This document shows positions 8,429 through 15,528 of a DNA stretch of 64,000 nt, piece by piece. Under the pieces are notes generated by a model, which was not told the DNA's origin, ran no database searches, and saw nothing but the letters and a program-made list of their open reading frames with translations. The stretch is from Saprospiraceae bacterium (GTDB lineage Bacteria > Bacteroidota > Bacteroidia > Chitinophagales > Saprospiraceae). Both the position numbers and the translations under genes were made by a program. The DNA lies in the NCBI GenBank assembly GCA_016714985.1, contig JADKBS010000010.1, positions 200,308 through 264,307 of the forward strand, read 5' to 3'. Each line of letters begins with the position of its first letter. The first letter of the stretch is position 1.

Positions 8429-9784
8429 ATGGCAAAGAAGAAAACAACCATAACAACAAGCCCGACACTTGGTTCCAAAGAATACTTCAAGGGCATCGGG
8501 AAAATAGCCTACGAAGGGCTGGAATCCGACAACCCGCTCGCCTTCCGCTGGTACGACGGGGACAGGGTCGTGCGGGGAAAGACGATGCGGGAGCACTTCC
8601 GCTTCGCCGTCGCATGGTGGCACACCCTCTGCGGCACGGGCGGCGACCCCTTCGGCCCCGGCACCAAGGACTTCCCGTGGGCCAAGGCCAAGGACCCCAT
8701 GCAGGCGGCACGGGACAAGATGGACGCAAACTTCGAGTTCATCACCAAGATGGGCATCCCCTACTACTGCTTCCACGACTTCGACCTCGTTGCCGAGGGC
8801 AAGAGCCTGAAGGAAAGCGGCGAGCGCCTCGACGCCATCACGGACTATGCCAAGGAAAAACAGCAGGCCAGCGGCGTGAAGCTGCTCTGGGGCACCGCCA
8901 ACCTCTTCAGCCACCCCCGCTACATGAACGGCGCCGCCACCAACCCCGACTTCCAGGTGGTGGCCTACGCCGGGGCGCAGGTGAAAAATGCTCTCGACGC
9001 CACCATCAAGCTCGGCGGCGAGAACTACGTCTTCTGGGGCGGGCGTGAGGGCTACATGAGCCTGCTCAACACGGACATTAAGCGGGAACTCGACCACTTG
9101 GGCCAGTTCCTGAACATGGCCAAGGACTACGCCCGCAAGCAGGGCTTCAAGGGCACCTTCTTCATCGAGCCAAAGCCGATGGAGCCAAGCAAGCACCAGT
9201 ACGACTTCGACGCCGCCACCTGCATCGGCTTCATCCGGGAGTACGGGCTGGAGAAGGACTTCAAGCTGAACTTGGAGTTCAACCACGCCACCCTTGCGCA
9301 GCACACCATGCAGCACGAGATGCAGGTGGCCGCCAACGCTGGGATGCTCGGCAGCCTCGACGCCAACCGGGGCGACAACCAGAACGGCTGGGACACCGAC
9401 CAGTTCCCCGTGGACGTGTACGAGCTGACCGAGGCCATGCTCGTGCTGCTCGAATGCGGCGGATTGAAGGGCGGCGGCATCAACTTCGACGCCAAGACCC
9501 GCCGCAACTCGACCGACCTCGTGGACATCTTCTACGCCCATATCGGTGGCATGGATGCCTTCGCACGGGCGTTGCTGGCAGCGGACGCCATGCTGGAAAA
9601 GTCCGATTACCAAAAGCTGAGGGCCGAGCGCTACGCCTCCTTCGACAAGGGCAAGGGGAAGGACTTTGCCAAGGGCAAGCTCTCGCTGAAGGACCTGGCC
9701 AAGCTGGCCGCCGAGTACGGGGAGCCGGAGCAAAAGAGCGGGAAGCAGGAGTTGTTCGAGAATATTATTAACAGGTATGTTTAA
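8429..9784 (+). CDS. xylA: Xylose isomerase
   Basis: This class II xylose isomerase of 451 residues interconverts D-xylose and D-xylulose. The catalytic residues are H116 and D119 (CFHDFD). The metal ligands are E247 (FFIEPKP, with K249), E283 and H286 (EFNHATLAQH) and D311 (SLDANRGD). VFWGGREG is also present. It pairs with xylB just upstream to feed the pentose phosphate pathway. The gene uses C or G at nearly every third position and is visibly richer in GC than its neighbours, which may reflect high expression or a different origin. The antisense strand carries a long spurious reading frame because of this composition. Confidence 0.96.
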   Translation: MAKKKTTITTSPTLGSKEYFKGIGKIAYEGLESDNPLAFRWYDGDRVVRGKTMREHFRFAVAWWHTLCGTGGDPFGPGTKDFPWAKAKDPMQAARDKMDANFEFITKMGIPYYCFHDFDLVAEGKSLKESGERLDAITDYAKEKQQASGVKLLWGTANLFSHPRYMNGAATNPDFQVVAYAGAQVKNALDATIKLGGENYVFWGGREGYMSLLNTDIKRELDHLGQFLNMAKDYARKQGFKGTFFIEPKPMEPSKHQYDFDAATCIGFIREYGLEKDFKLNLEFNHATLAQHTMQHEMQVAANAGMLGSLDANRGDNQNGWDTDQFPVDVYELTEAMLVLLECGGLKGGGINFDAKTRRNSTDLVDIFYAHIGGMDAFARALLAADAMLEKSDYQKLRAERYASFDKGKGKDFAKGKLSLKDLAKLAAEYGEPEQKSGKQELFENIINRYV

Positions 9785-9822
9785 GCAGTTAATTAGAAAA
9801 GCAATAGAAATAGATATTAGAT

Positions 9823-10149
9823 ATTATGCGGAAAAGTTGATTAGTATTACGCATGGGCACAAGAGGAATACCCCCTGTTTGGGTTTTTAACCCTCATATT
9901 GTGCAGCCTATAAGCAATAACCATCATGCTATCCCTGAAATCTGTAGTGTGGATACGAATCGTGTCTTTAACGATTTTTATCCTTTTAACGCCGTTGTTT
10001 GTGTGTTCGATGACCAAACTGTAGCAGCCAGTATCTTGTTGAATAACTTTTGGTCAAAGGTCAGCTCACCGTTCTTTGGTTTTTTAAAAGGTTGCCCGAT
10101 TAATACACCCTTGGGTGCATGGTGATACTAATCACTTTTTCCGCATAAT
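9823..10149 (-). mobile_element. Internally deleted IS remnant (IS5-like) with terminal inverted repeats
   Basis: About 40 bases at 9823-9862 and at 10108-10149 are imperfect inverted repeats; both ends begin ATTATGCGGAAAA and share GATTAGTAT further in. Between them on the minus strand lies the C-terminal third of a DDE transposase. The element is therefore a 327-bp, non-autonomous or dead derivative in which most of the transposase gene has been deleted. No clear target-site duplication was found at the ends as I placed them. Confidence 0.7.
9847..10127 (-). pseudogene. C-terminal transposase fragment (DDE_Tnp_4-like), frameshifted
   Basis: Read from 10127 leftwards, the first frame gives PFKKPKNGELTFDQKLFNK. 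After a one-base frame change near 10012-10022, the second frame gives VIEHTNNGVKRIKIVKD and then FRDSMMVIAYRLHNMRV, ending at a TAA at 9847. The order KKPK.GELT, VIEH, G.KR.KIVKD, FRD....A..LHN is the typical end of IS5-type DDE_Tnp_4 transposases, with the glutamate of VIEH the last DDE residue. The family assignment is from memory of these motifs. The N-terminal two thirds, including both aspartates, is missing. Confidence 0.65.
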
Positions 10150-10269
10150 GTTTAATGGGAATGAATTTTGAGCAGGTTTGGCACAGAGACTTGGCGTTTG
10201 TGTGTATGGTTAAGGTAGATTCTTGGTGATTTGTCCATACTGAATTTAATGGAACGTGGCCAATGCCGA

Positions 10270-10361
10270 TTTTGTCATGGCCTTTAGTCCGTTTCTAAGC
10301 CACAGTCCCTGAACAGTGGTAAAAAGCGTGACGCAGGGATGGCCTTAAGGCCATGACAAAA
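10270..10361. repeat. Palindromic element at end of xylA-nqrF gap
   Basis: The 15-base arms at 10270-10284 and 10347-10361 are perfect reverse complements (TTTTGTCATGGCCTT and its complement). The left part, ATGGCCTTTAG followed by CTAAGCC, is also found in the palindrome at 33650-33743, so the two appear to be copies of one dispersed element. Confidence 0.65.
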
Positions 10362-10370
10362 AGGGGGAAC

Positions 10371-10403
10371 AAAAAAGCCCGACCAACTGGCCGGGCTTTT
10401 TCG
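10371..10403. terminator. Bidirectional intrinsic terminator between xylA and nqrF
   Basis: The stem AGCCCG/CGGGCT, with inner pairs after one mismatch, is flanked by an A-run on the left and a T-run on the right. It can therefore terminate transcription in both directions. It ends two bases from the nqrF stop codon and serves the nqr operon; any read-through from xylA would also stop here. Confidence 0.75.
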
Positions 10404-10404
10404 T

Positions 10405-11694
10405 TTAGCTCCCAAAATCATCGAACGCAATGTTCTCCTCGGGAACCCCCAAATCGGAGAGCATCTTCTGCACCGCCGACAGCATGAGTGGCGGGCCGCA
10501 GAGGTAGTATTCGATTTCTTCAGGCTCTGGGTGGTTTTTGAGGTAGTTCTCAAAGACCACGTTGTGGATAAAGCCCTTTGGTCCGTCCCAGTTGTCCTCC
10601 GGCAGCGGCTCGCTCAGGGCGATATGGTACTTGAAATTCGGGAAGTCTTTCTCGATGTCCCGGAAGTCTTCGGTGTAGAACAACTCCCGGCTGCTGCGGC
10701 CACCGTACCAGTAGCTAACGGTGCGGTCTCGGGTCTTTTCAGTATGGAAGAGGTGGAAGATATGCGACCGCAACGGCGCCATGCCCGCACCACCGCCGAT
10801 ATAGACCATTTCCTTTTTCGTCGGCTTGATGAAGAACTCGCCGTAAGGGCCAGAGATGGTCACCTTGTCGCCCGGTTTGCGTGTGAACACGAAGCTGGAG
10901 CAGATGCCGGGGTTCACGTTCATCCAGTCTTTGGCCGCCCTGTCCCAAGGTGGCGTGGCGATTCGGATATTGAGCATGATACGGTTGCCCTCGGCAGGGT
11001 GGTTGGCCATGGAGTAGGCACGAAAGATGTCCTCTGGGTTGCGCATCTTTAGCTTCCACATATTGAACTTGTCCCACTCTGGGCGGTACTCGTCGGGCTT
11101 CTTGCCCATGCGGGGGTGCGCCGTGATGTCTATTCCTGCAAAATCGCACTCAATAGCGGGCACGTCCACTTGGATATAGCCGCCCGATTCGAAGTGCAGC
11201 GTCTCGCCAGGTGGGAGTTTCACCACGAACTCCTTGATGAAAGTAGCCACGTTGTAGTTGGACTCCACCTCGCACTCCCATTTCTTGATGCCGAACACCT
11301 CCTCTGGCACCCGGATTTCCATGTCGCCACGTACCTTCACCTGACAGGCAAGGCGCATGTGTTCGGCGGCCTGCTTGCGGCTGAGGTGGTTCATCTCGGT
11401 GGGCAGCACGTCGCCGCCGCCAGCGTCCACATGGCATTTGCACATGGCACAGGTGCCACCACCGCCACAGGCCGATGGGAGGAAAACGTTCTTGTTGCTC
11501 AGTGCACCGAGCAGCGAACCACCTGGCTGGACGATGAGGGGGTTCTCCTTGTCACCGTTGACAATGATTTTCACGTCACCCTGGGGCACGAGCTTTTTTT
11601 GCGCAACCAACAAACCCACCGCCAATAGCAGTATGATGGCCGTGAATATCACAGCACCATACACCACGAACATTATTTCGAAAAGGAAAATCAT
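10405..11694 (-). CDS. nqrF: Na+-translocating NADH:quinone reductase subunit F
   Basis: NqrF, 429 residues, takes in electrons from NADH. It has one N-terminal membrane helix (about residues 8-30) and a plant-type 2Fe-2S domain with ligands C76, C82, C85 and C117 in CGGGGTCAMC and LACQV. An FAD-binding barrel (RAYSMANHP) and an NADH domain (GGGAGMAPLRSH) complete it. Electrons pass from FAD through the 2Fe-2S centre to the NqrD/E iron and the flavins of NqrC and NqrB. It is the last gene of the operon, and an intrinsic terminator follows directly. Confidence 0.96.
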   Translation of the reverse strand: MIFLFEIMFVVYGAVIFTAIILLLAVGLLVAQKKLVPQGDVKIIVNGDKENPLIVQPGGSLLGALSNKNVFLPSACGGGGTCAMCKCHVDAGGGDVLPTEMNHLSRKQAAEHMRLACQVKVRGDMEIRVPEEVFGIKKWECEVESNYNVATFIKEFVVKLPPGETLHFESGGYIQVDVPAIECDFAGIDITAHPRMGKKPDEYRPEWDKFNMWKLKMRNPEDIFRAYSMANHPAEGNRIMLNIRIATPPWDRAAKDWMNVNPGICSSFVFTRKPGDKVTISGPYGEFFIKPTKKEMVYIGGGAGMAPLRSHIFHLFHTEKTRDRTVSYWYGGRSSRELFYTEDFRDIEKDFPNFKYHIALSEPLPEDNWDGPKGFIHNVVFENYLKNHPEPEEIEYYLCGPPLMLSAVQKMLSDLGVPEENIAFDDFGS

Positions 11695-11703
11695 CTTTAC
11701 AAT

Positions 11704-11778
11704 GATGAATTATGAATGATAAGTGATGAATGATAGGAAGCTTAGACTATTTATCATTTCACCATTTATCATTCATCA
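11704..11778. repeat. nqrE-nqrF gap: heptad repeat and inverted copy
   Basis: Five 7-base units resembling GATGAAT run from 11704 to 11738. A complementary version (ATCATT/CATTCATCATT) follows at 11750-11778, so the transcript of the gap can fold into a long imperfect hairpin. Confidence 0.65.
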
Positions 11779-12387
11779 TTAATTAAGGTAATTAGCGGGG
11801 TTAATCCCCATCAAGCTCATAAAAGCAATGCCCATCAGCCCCGTAAGGATGAAGGCGATACCAAGGCCACGCAACGGCGCAGGTACGTTGGAGTACCTTA
11901 TTTTTTCACGAATGGCGGCCATTGCAATAATGGCAATCGCCCAACCAATACCGGATCCAATGCCATAGACCGTTGCCTCCGCAAAATCATATTCCCTTGC
12001 GACCATGAACAACGCCGCACCCAAGATGGCGCAGTTCACCGTGATGAGGGGAAGGAAAATGCCCAATGCGTTGTACAGCGAAGGCGAGTACTTCTCCACG
12101 GCCATTTCCACCAACTGCACCGATGCAGCAATGGTGGCGATGAAAAGGATAAAGCGCAGGAAGGTGAGGTCGGTCTTGAAGATACCATCGGCGCCAAGAA
12201 TGGGCACACTGATGAGCCAATTGATGGGCACCGTTAGCGCCAAAACAAAAATAACTGCACCACCAAGGCCGACGGCTGTTTTCACTGATTTGGATACCGC
12301 CAAGAACGAGCACATCCCTATGAAATAGGATAGCACCATGTTCTCGATGAAGGCGGATTTGAAGAAGATATTGATTAAGTCACCCAT
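11779..12387 (-). CDS. nqrE: Na+-NQR subunit E
   Basis: A 202-residue integral membrane subunit with about six helices, homologous to NqrD. C26 (GMCSFLA) and C119 (VNCAILG) match the cysteines that, with the pair in NqrD, hold the intramembrane iron centre of the complex. It is the fifth gene of nqrABCDEF, with gaps of 84 to 96 bases on each side that are filled by short repeats. Confidence 0.95.
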   Translation of the reverse strand: MGDLINIFFKSAFIENMVLSYFIGMCSFLAVSKSVKTAVGLGGAVIFVLALTVPINWLISVPILGADGIFKTDLTFLRFILFIATIAASVQLVEMAVEKYSPSLYNALGIFLPLITVNCAILGAALFMVAREYDFAEATVYGIGSGIGWAIAIIAMAAIREKIRYSNVPAPLRGLGIAFILTGLMGIAFMSLMGINPANYLN

Positions 12388-12396
12388 GACTTTATA

Positions 12397-12431
12397 AGTT
12401 GCGAGTTGCGAGTTGCGAGTTGCGAGTTGCG
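12397..12431. repeat. nqrD-nqrE gap: five perfect heptads
   Basis: AGTTGCG is repeated five times without error from 12397 to 12431. It is followed at 12452-12480 by ACTCGTAACT-type copies of roughly opposite sense, which could pair with it in the operon mRNA. Confidence 0.9.
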
Positions 12432-12483
12432 AGCAAACTACTACGACCTGCTCGAAACTCGTAACTAAAAACTCGTAACTGAT

Positions 12484-13188
12484 TTAAGAAACGTCAACAA
12501 GTTTGCGGTTGCGGCTGCGCTGAATCCAGATGAGGATGCCCACCAAAAATAGCGCAGATGCAGGTAGCACCATCAAGCCATTGGGCTGGTACCAACCAAA
12601 AAGGGCGCTCGTTTGCGTATTGATAAGGTAATCAGCACTTGGGCCGATGATTTTGAAGCCCATGAGCGCACCTTTGCCCGTTATTTCTCGGATGACGGCA
12701 ATGATGATGAGGATAAGGCCATAGCCAGCCCCGTTGCCGATTCCGTCCAGGAAAGAGCGCCAAGGCTTGTTGGCCATTGCATAAGCCTCCAAGCGGCCCA
12801 TCACGATGCAGTTAGTGATGCTGAGGCCGATGAACACGGAGAGTTTGTTCCAAACCTCGTAGTTGTAGGCTTTGAGTACCTGCTCGACCACCGTCACTAG
12901 GAAGGCGATAACGACGAGTTGGACAATCATCCTGATCTGCTTGGGGATGCCCTTGCGCATCAGCGAAATGATGAGGTTGGAAAAACCCGTAACCAAGGTT
13001 ACGCTGATGGCCATGATGAGCGCTGGTTCAACCATCGTTGTGACGGCCAATGCCGAGCAAACGCCCAACACTTGCACCGTCACCGGGTTGTCGTTGTCAA
13101 TTGGGTCAACGAGCAGCTTGCGCTCTTTTTTGCCAAACCACTCTTCCTTCTCCGTCTGAGTTGCTGGGGAAACGGTCGTTTCTGCCAT
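12484..13188 (-). CDS. nqrD: Na+-NQR subunit D
   Basis: A 234-residue membrane subunit, a little longer than the common 210 residues because of a hydrophilic N-terminus of about 35 residues. C44 (GVCSALA) and C127 (TNCIVMG) correspond to the iron-ligand cysteines in the middle of the membrane. With NqrE it forms the antiparallel pair through which electrons cross the membrane. It is the fourth gene of the operon. Confidence 0.95.
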   Translation of the reverse strand: MAETTVSPATQTEKEEWFGKKERKLLVDPIDNDNPVTVQVLGVCSALAVTTMVEPALIMAISVTLVTGFSNLIISLMRKGIPKQIRMIVQLVVIAFLVTVVEQVLKAYNYEVWNKLSVFIGLSITNCIVMGRLEAYAMANKPWRSFLDGIGNGAGYGLILIIIAVIREITGKGALMGFKIIGPSADYLINTQTSALFGWYQPNGLMVLPASALFLVGILIWIQRSRNRKLVDVS

Positions 13189-13196
13189 ATTGATAT

Positions 13197-13278
13197 GGTT
13201 GATGAGGGTTGATAAGGGTTGATGAAGTTGATAAGGGGCTAATCAACCCTTATCAACCATATCAACTTTATCAACCTA
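13197..13278. repeat. nqrC-nqrD gap: decamer repeats with inverted copy
   Basis: Four 10-base units of the type GGTTGATRAG run from 13197 to 13236. The inverse sequence (ATCAACCCTTATCAACC and so on) fills 13241-13278, so the gap can form a long hairpin immediately upstream of nqrD in neither gene's coding part. Confidence 0.75.
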
Positions 13279-13282
13279 TTAA

Positions 13283-13993
13283 TTACTTCTTCTTCAATGT
13301 TTCAAAATAAGGCAAATAGGGTGTCAAACCAGCTTGCATCATACTGTGTACGCCCGATGAAGTGATGGTTGCACCAGATATAGCATCCACTTCGTGGTTT
13401 TTGTCCTTCGCACCTCCTTTGATGACGCCGACGGACACAAACTGACCATCTTTATAAATGGTTTTACCTTGAAACTGTTTAGGGAAATTGGGGTTGTCCT
13501 TGATTTCGGCACCGAGGCCGGGCGTTTCGGCCACATGTCCGAAAGAGATGCCAGCAACCGTGTTAAAATCATCTTGGAGCGCCACCGTTGCCCAGATTTT
13601 ATCCCAAAGGCCCATGCCACGCAGGCTTAATAGGTACAGGCTGCCCTTATCGCCTTTGAAAATGTACAACGGATAGTGTCGGTCTGCTTCCGGCTTTTTC
13701 TCCTCGGCGGCCATACTGATTTTCTCTGCCTGCTCGCCTTCCACGGGCTTGCCATTGGCGTCGAGCACTACTTGTTCTACCTTGTTTTTGAATAACTCCA
13801 AAACTTCCTTGTCGCCCATTTTAGTCAAATCAGCCCCAAGCTGTTCTTTGATGGCACCAAGTATTTCCTTTTTCTTGAACACCTCTTCATTGGCGACGTG
13901 CATCGGTTCCAAGCCCTTTACCACGAACGCCAGTACCACGGACACTACCAGTGTCATAATGAGGGTGTAAATGATGATATATCTATTACTCAC
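13283..13993 (-). CDS. nqrC: Na+-NQR subunit C
   Basis: A 236-residue subunit with one N-terminal membrane helix and a periplasmic FMN-binding domain. The ApbE-recognised flavinylation motif is DAISGAT, so T209 should carry covalent FMN. ISFGHVAETPGLGAEI is the family's conserved core. No apbE gene is in this window, so the flavin transferase must be encoded elsewhere. It is the third gene of the operon. Confidence 0.95.
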   Translation of the reverse strand: MSNRYIIIYTLIMTLVVSVVLAFVVKGLEPMHVANEEVFKKKEILGAIKEQLGADLTKMGDKEVLELFKNKVEQVVLDANGKPVEGEQAEKISMAAEEKKPEADRHYPLYIFKGDKGSLYLLSLRGMGLWDKIWATVALQDDFNTVAGISFGHVAETPGLGAEIKDNPNFPKQFQGKTIYKDGQFVSVGVIKGGAKDKNHEVDAISGATITSSGVHSMMQAGLTPYLPYFETLKKK

Positions 13994-14019
13994 TGCTGTG
14001 ATTTTAATTTTTTTTGATG

Positions 14020-14048
14020 GGTTTGATTTGTTTAAAAGGTTTGATTTG
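14020..14048. repeat. nqrB-nqrC gap: direct repeat of 11 bases
   Basis: GGTTTGATTTG occurs at 14020-14030 and again at 14038-14048 in the 109-base gap between nqrB and nqrC. It is less regular than the repeats of the other nqr gaps. Confidence 0.6.
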
Positions 14049-14102
14049 CATCAGAAACTCCTTGAACAATTCAAACTCATAGAACGCCTCTAACAACTAT
14101 TC

Positions 14103-15362
14103 TTATGCAACTGCAACCCGTTTAGCCCTGCGCTTCATGTTGGATTGAACGACGTAGTGGTCAATCAGCGGCGCCCACACGTTCATGAACAAAATGGCAA
14201 GCATCCAGCCCTCTGGGTAGGCGGCGTTCATCACTCGGATGATGATGCCCAAAGCGCCAATCCCGAAGCCATAAATCCATTTACCTGAGTTGGTACTGGC
14301 AGCTGTGACGGGGTCGGTGGCCATGAAGGCCATTGCGAACCAGAAGCTGCCCATATAGAAGTGGAAATACCAAGGGATGTCCATTTGTACATCGTGCCCC
14401 CAAGCATTGAAGAGCAGTCCCATGAAGGCAGCTCCGATAACCATGGAAAACATGATGCGCCAACTTGCGATGCCCGTTGCGACGAGTATCAAGGCACCGA
14501 TGATGATGGCTGGCTTGCAGGTCTCGCCCACCGAGCCAGGGATTCCACCCCAGAACATTTGCAAGGAAGAATAATGGGCAGTGACATTGTCCCATCCTCC
14601 TTTTGCCAATGCGAGCGGGGTAGCGCCGCTCCAGCCGTCCACCACAGCTCCACCTCCATCGCCAAAGGTGGCCACTCCGAGCCACTTGAAGATTCCATCG
14701 AAAAGGCTGTGCGCCCAGCCGTAAGTCTCACCCATCGCTGTTGTACCCACGAATTCAAGGCCAGAAACCCAGCATCGGTCGCCAGAAATCTCCCCAGGAT
14801 AGGCAAAGAAGACAAAAGCTCTTGCAAGCAAGGCAATATTGACCACGTTCATGCCAGTACCACCAAATGCTTCCTTGCCAAGAATAACGGCAAAACTGAT
14901 GGCAAAGGCAAGTATCCAAAGTGGGATATCGGGCGGCATGATGAGCGGAATTAGCGCACCTGTCACCAAAAAGCCCTCCTCGATGCCGTGCCCTTTGCGT
15001 GCAGCATAGTAGAACTCAATGCCGAGACCTACCACATGCGTTACGATGAACACCGGCAATATCTTGATTAGGCCGTGAAACAATTTCAGGTGCATCGCTG
15101 CCATGAAAGAGGTATGCTGCCCCAAAGCCACAAAATGCTGATGGCCAATGTTGTAGGTGCCAAAAATATAGCACAGTGTGAGCGCCAACACCACCATCAC
15201 CATTGTGCGCTTGAGGTCCATCCGGTCACGGACGTGTACCCCACCATGCGTCACATGGTTTGGTGTGTAAAGGAAGGTGAAGAACCCATCGTAAAGTGTA
15301 TGCAGGAACTTCTTCTCCTTTGGCGGCTCAAAACTTTTTACCTTGTCTAAAAAGCTGCTCAT
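14103..15362 (-). CDS. nqrB: Na+-NQR subunit B
   Basis: A 419-residue polytopic membrane subunit that carries covalent FMN and riboflavin and contains the sodium path. The flavinylation motif DGWSGAT (242-248) puts FMN on T248, followed by PLALAKGG. About ten membrane helices are visible, with a cytoplasmic N-terminus (MSSFLDKVKSFEPP). It is the second gene of the operon. Confidence 0.96.
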   Translation of the reverse strand: MSSFLDKVKSFEPPKEKKFLHTLYDGFFTFLYTPNHVTHGGVHVRDRMDLKRTMVMVVLALTLCYIFGTYNIGHQHFVALGQHTSFMAAMHLKLFHGLIKILPVFIVTHVVGLGIEFYYAARKGHGIEEGFLVTGALIPLIMPPDIPLWILAFAISFAVILGKEAFGGTGMNVVNIALLARAFVFFAYPGEISGDRCWVSGLEFVGTTAMGETYGWAHSLFDGIFKWLGVATFGDGGGAVVDGWSGATPLALAKGGWDNVTAHYSSLQMFWGGIPGSVGETCKPAIIIGALILVATGIASWRIMFSMVIGAAFMGLLFNAWGHDVQMDIPWYFHFYMGSFWFAMAFMATDPVTAASTNSGKWIYGFGIGALGIIIRVMNAAYPEGWMLAILFMNVWAPLIDHYVVQSNMKRRAKRVAVA

Positions 15363-15370
15363 TTTTTAAC

Positions 15371-15398
15371 GGTGGACGGTGGACGGTGGACGATTGAC
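15371..15398. repeat. nqrA-nqrB gap: heptad repeat
   Basis: Three perfect copies of GGTGGAC and one variant (GATTGAC) lie just upstream of nqrB. Further along the 166-base gap are a small hairpin (GTCTGCC/GGCAGAC, 15488-15506) and another loose heptad run (15506-15530). Confidence 0.85.
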
Positions 15399-15528
15399 GG
15401 AATACGCTTCCTCAACCCCACTATTTCACCATCGTTTATCTCAATAACTTAAATTCAACACTCGTCATCTTTAATCCGAAATCCCTGTCTGCCGAAAAGG
15501 CAGACGAAATCGCAAATCCGCAATCGAA

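Noticed and set aside
8390..9733. 447-codon reading frame antisense to xylA
   Set aside because: It is a shadow of the GC-rich xylose isomerase gene: low-complexity Val/Leu/Gly/His composition and no recognisable domain, while xylA has all catalytic residues.
9853..10125. 90-codon plus-strand frame after xylA
   Set aside because: It lies antisense to the transposase remnant inside the IS-derived element; the minus strand explains the sequence.
12397..12431. Possible CRISPR or origin iteron array
   Set aside because: Repeats are 7 bases with no spacers, sit inside an operon gap, and no cas or replication genes are near.
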